This document shows, one piece after another, positions 6,003-8,041 of a DNA stretch of 8,041 nucleotides (its first letter is position 1; each line of letters begins with the position of its first letter). Origin of the DNA: Acidobacteriota bacterium. Its GTDB lineage: Bacteria > Acidobacteriota > Blastocatellia > Pyrinomonadales > Pyrinomonadaceae. The stretch spans positions 1-8,041 of the forward strand of contig JACCVS010000228.1 in the NCBI GenBank assembly GCA_013698055.1, in the 5' to 3' direction. The notes beneath the pieces were generated by a model that searched no databases, was not told where the DNA came from, and saw nothing but the letters and a program-made list of their open reading frames with translations. A program made the position numbers and the translations under genes.

Positions 6003-6043
6003 CAAGCTGGCGATGGAAGACACCCTTTTTGCAGACGAAGGAT

Positions 6044-6052
6044 TTTATAGCA
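6044..6052 (-). promoter_or_regulatory. Extended -10 promoter candidate for the TPR gene
   Basis: The minus strand reads TGCTATAAA (6052-6044), an extended -10 (TGnTATAAT-like). No good -35 is found 16-18 bases upstream, as expected for extended -10 promoters. The start would be near 6037, giving a leader of about 230 bases before the TPR ATG. Prediction only. Confidence 0.3.
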
Positions 6053-6122
6053 TTTGCGCCGCCCGAAAAGTGAAATTCGCCAGCGGTGTAGGCAGAATCT
6101 TGCCATTATTGCAGAATGTATA

Positions 6123-6151
6123 TTGACTCGCCGCCCGATTTGGCATAGAAG
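6123..6151 (+). promoter_or_regulatory. Sigma70-type promoter candidate for the paralog cluster
   Basis: TTGACT (6123-6128) and TAGAAG (6146-6151) are spaced 17 bp apart. The -35 matches 5 of 6 and the -10 matches 4 of 6. Transcription would start near 6158, leaving a leader of about 60 bases before the first paralog. Two GCAGAAT copies (6092-6098, 6111-6117) lie 19 bp apart just upstream and could bind an activator. Confidence 0.4.
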
Positions 6152-6220
6152 ATGATGCAGTTCTGAAAAGAGAAACACAGTTGATTTGAACGCGACGCAG
6201 TTCGTTCAAAGGAGAGACAG

Positions 6221-6838
6221 ATGAAACGTTGCCCTAATTGCCAGCGAACCTACCCTGATGACGCCCCTGGATTCTGCATCAACGACGGAGTACAACTCGT
6301 CAACGAACAGGCTCAAGCCTTCGACCCGCAGAAAACCATTCTGGCGTCCGCGCCCCCACCGCCTCAATACTCGAATCCTGTTCCGCCCCCAGCTAACCAA
6401 CCACCGCCAGCCCCCTGGCCGCCACCACCACAGCAGCAACAGCAGCAGCAGGGGCAACAGCAGGCTCAGAACTGGGGCGGGGGATATCCCCAGCATCCGG
6501 GGCAGCAGCAACCCTACGGGTCGCCGTATGCACCGCCAGCAGGGAAGAGCAACAAGCTCACCCTGACAACTTTAATCCTCGGCGGTCTGAGCGGCTTGCT
6601 CGGGTTGCTCTTGCTGGCAGACTATTTGGGCTGGGCTCATATATTAAATAGGGACACGATCTATCCGGTGATTATTGCCGCGGTCGTCACAGGCGTCGCC
6701 GCCCTGCTCGTTGGAACCGCCGCGCTTATTTCTGCTCGCCAGAGAAGCAAGGCAATGGCCGTCATCGGAATGGTGTTAGGCGCAGCCACGATAGGATTCT
6801 ATATCTATCTGGAAAACGAATATCCTTTGTTTTTCTAA
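6221..6838 (+). CDS. Zinc-ribbon-like, Pro/Gln-rich triple-helix membrane protein, paralog 1
   Basis: 205 aa. The N-terminal head MKRCPNCQRTYPDDAPGFC has C4-x2-C7 and C19, with Asp22-Gly23 (NDG) where a fourth zinc ligand often stands, so metal binding is likely but may be three-Cys. Next is FDPQKTI, then a disordered Pro/Gln linker (about 42-108) with a run of seven glutamines and the box NWGGG...PYGSPYAP. Three membrane helices follow at about 113-136, 147-171 and 178-197. The last pair (LISARQRSKAMAVIGMVLG) resembles DUF4190. No signal peptide: the head is probably cytoplasmic. A GGAG six bases before ATG supports the start. It is first of three tandem paralogs, with an 80-bp gap to the next. 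Function is unknown. Confidence 0.85.
   Translation: MKRCPNCQRTYPDDAPGFCINDGVQLVNEQAQAFDPQKTILASAPPPPQYSNPVPPPANQPPPAPWPPPPQQQQQQQGQQQAQNWGGGYPQHPGQQQPYGSPYAPPAGKSNKLTLTTLILGGLSGLLGLLLLADYLGWAHILNRDTIYPVIIAAVVTGVAALLVGTAALISARQRSKAMAVIGMVLGAATIGFYIYLENEYPLFF
6421..6467 (+). repeat. CCA/CAG triplet tract encoding Pro and Gln
   Basis: Simple triplet repeats (CCACCACCA, then CAGCAGCAACAGCAGCAGCAG) encode the Pro-Gln run of paralog 1. Such tracts can change length by replication slippage without breaking the frame. Paralog 2 has a similar CCG run at about 7081-7096. Confidence 0.75.
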
Positions 6839-6918
6839 CCGCAGATTCTTTGAGACGCGAAAACGAGTTATACCATCAGCTCTATATAGTTTAACGGAGC
6901 AAGGAAAGTGAGAGCTAA

Positions 6919-7620
6919 ATGAAACGTTGTCCCTCTTGCCAGCAAACTTATCCTGACGATGCGCCGGATTATTGCTCGAACGACGGAACGCGCCTGATGG
7001 CTGAAGAATCAGATTCTTTTGACCCGGAAAAGACCATGATGGCTTCCGGGCTGCGCGGCAGCGAGCCTTTCTCTGCGTCACCGCCGCCGCCGCCGTCTGC
7101 ACCGCCACCACTTCCATCATCATCAGCGCCGCCGCCACAACAGCAATATAAATCTCCAGGCGAGCCGCAGGGGATTAAGCCTCCGACCGGGTGGCAGCCG
7201 CAGAGCGAACAGCCGCAGCAACCGTGGCAATCGCCCGCCAGTCAACCCGTTCAGCAGGGATGGCAGTCGCCCGCGCCCGCTCAAAACTGGGGAGGCGCTC
7301 CGCATCAACAGCCTGCCGCAAGCGACGCACCATATCCCGCGCCATACGCACCGGCATCGCACGGAGGCAGAAGCAGAGCATTAGCCATTGCCGCGCTGGT
7401 GACGGGAGCTTGCGCCGCCACGATTATGGCGATAAGGGTCGCCGATAGTCGTGATTTCTTCTTCGCGTCGTGGTTGGTTCTGGCGATCCTCGGCATCGGG
7501 CTGGGCGTCACTTCTTTGATTCTCTCGCTGCAAAAGCCTGCGCGGTTTGGAGGCCTTCCACTGGCGATTGCCGGATTGGCGACCGGCACCGCCGCGCTGG
7601 TTTATTACTTCACCTTGTAG
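6919..7620 (+). CDS. Zinc-ribbon-like, Pro/Gln-rich triple-helix membrane protein, paralog 2
   Basis: 233 aa, with the same order as its neighbour: MKRCPSCQQTYPDDAPDYC head (C4, C7, C19, then SNDG), FDPEKTM, a longer Pro/Ser/Gln linker (about 45-150) ending in the shared box AQNWGG...PYPAPYAP, and three helices at about 154-175, 180-204 and 212-231. The DUF4190-like end SLQKPARFGGLPLAIAGL is recognisable. It therefore derives from a duplication with strong divergence in the linker and helices. The start ATG 6919-6921 is fixed by similarity to the other two; its ribosome binding site (GAGAG about six bases up, AAGGA further) is weaker. It probably shares a transcript with paralogs 1 and 3. Its partner is unknown. 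Confidence 0.85.
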   Translation: MKRCPSCQQTYPDDAPDYCSNDGTRLMAEESDSFDPEKTMMASGLRGSEPFSASPPPPPSAPPPLPSSSAPPPQQQYKSPGEPQGIKPPTGWQPQSEQPQQPWQSPASQPVQQGWQSPAPAQNWGGAPHQQPAASDAPYPAPYAPASHGGRSRALAIAALVTGACAATIMAIRVADSRDFFFASWLVLAILGIGLGVTSLILSLQKPARFGGLPLAIAGLATGTAALVYYFTL

Positions 7621-7643
7621 CGCCACGACCAACAACATAAGAA

Positions 7644-7657
7644 GCGAGATGACTCGC
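7644..7657. other. Small hairpin between paralogs 2 and 3
   Basis: GCGAG, loop ATGA, CTCGC: a 5-bp stem in the 57-bp gap, ending ten bases before the AGGAG ribosome site of paralog 3. No T-run follows, so it is unlikely to terminate. It might affect mRNA processing or translation, or be chance. Confidence 0.25.
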
Positions 7658-7677
7658 AGCAAACACAGGAGAAAACA

Positions 7678-8041
7678 ATGAAACGTTGCCCCAATTGCCA
7701 GCAAACCTTTCCCGATAATGCACCTGACCTGTGTCCCTACGACGGAACGGCGGTCGTTTACGATGCGTCGCAGCAGCAGTATTACGCTGGCGGTGGTCAA
7801 CAGCCTTACGGGACGCCGGGCGGTCAGGCACAGTGGCAGCCTCCGCCGCCCGCAGGAGGCTACTATCAACAGCCCGGCCAGTACCCGCCGCCTTACGGTG
7901 GCCCGTATGCGCCAAGAGCGGGTGGCGGAGGTCTCTCAAAAGCGGCCTTGTTCACAGGCATTGGCGCTCTCAGCGGGTTCATCATTGCGATTCTCTTTGC
8001 GGTGATAGCAGTCAACAGCCGCAATCGTGACCTCTTACCGG
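7678..8041 (+). CDS. Zinc-ribbon-like membrane protein, paralog 3 (cut by the window end)
   Basis: At least 121 codons, open to the last base. The head MKRCPNCQQTFPDNAPDLC again gives C4, C7 and C19 with Asp22-Gly23 (YDG). The short linker is rich in Gln, Gly, Pro and Tyr, and ends in PYGGPYAP just before the first helix (GLSKAALFTGIGALSGF, continuing IIAILFAVIAV, about residues 87-113). It lacks the FDPxKT motif of the first two. AGGAG six bases before ATG 7678-7680 is a good ribosome site. The rest of the helical domain lies beyond the window. That it carries the full paralog layout is an inference from the first two. Confidence 0.85.
   Translation, partial: MKRCPNCQQTFPDNAPDLCPYDGTAVVYDASQQQYYAGGGQQPYGTPGGQAQWQPPPPAGGYYQQPGQYPPPYGGPYAPRAGGGGLSKAALFTGIGALSGFIIAILFAVIAVNSRNRDLLP

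Noticed and set aside
5788..6126. 112-codon plus-strand frame in the divergent region
   Set aside because: It overlaps the TPR start, has no ribosome site or recognisable residues, and covers likely promoter DNA.

Overview
The window is an ordinary-looking bacterial chromosomal segment with one insertion sequence. The three tandem proteins that begin MKRCPxCQ.TYPDD.. (a short Cys motif, a Pro/Gln-rich linker and C-terminal membrane helices) are a style I associate with Acidobacteriota, especially Blastocatellia. That assignment is inference from family style and is not proven by the sequence.

Left part (1-2112, minus strand): a short gene set that appears to be decaying. Reading along the minus strand it runs from a four-helix DUF1772-like membrane protein (1594-2112), to a class I SAM-dependent methyltransferase (start near 1551, stop at 152), to a tiny single-helix membrane protein (138-5). 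The methyltransferase is split near its N-terminus by an IS1-family element (about 736-1511). It also carries two independent frame disruptions. The tiny gene next to it is frameshifted too. The IS itself looks intact: insA, insB, an A7 frameshift site and 24-bp terminal inverted repeats.

Middle part (2214-3925, minus strand): three small unknown genes. They are an exported 170-aa protein with a very good ribosome binding site, a 77-aa two-helix membrane protein rich in Trp/His, and a 214-aa membrane-anchored protein whose sampled stretch is AT-rich. Just after the stop of the 214-aa gene lies a sequence resembling one arm of an integron attC site. A hairpin is centred in the proposed site, so this gene could be an old integron-type cassette. 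This is the most speculative but most interesting call in the window.

Right part (4024-8041): a long exported TPR protein (13 consecutive 34-residue repeats) on the minus strand is divergent from a plus-strand run of three paralogous membrane proteins, the last cut by the window end. The roughly 400-bp divergent region between them holds promoter-like elements for both directions. The TPR protein likely acts as a periplasmic or surface scaffold. The three paralogs probably sit in the membrane with a cytoplasmic metal-binding-like head and a disordered Pro/Gln linker. No enzyme function is visible on that side. I see no tRNA, rRNA or CRISPR array.
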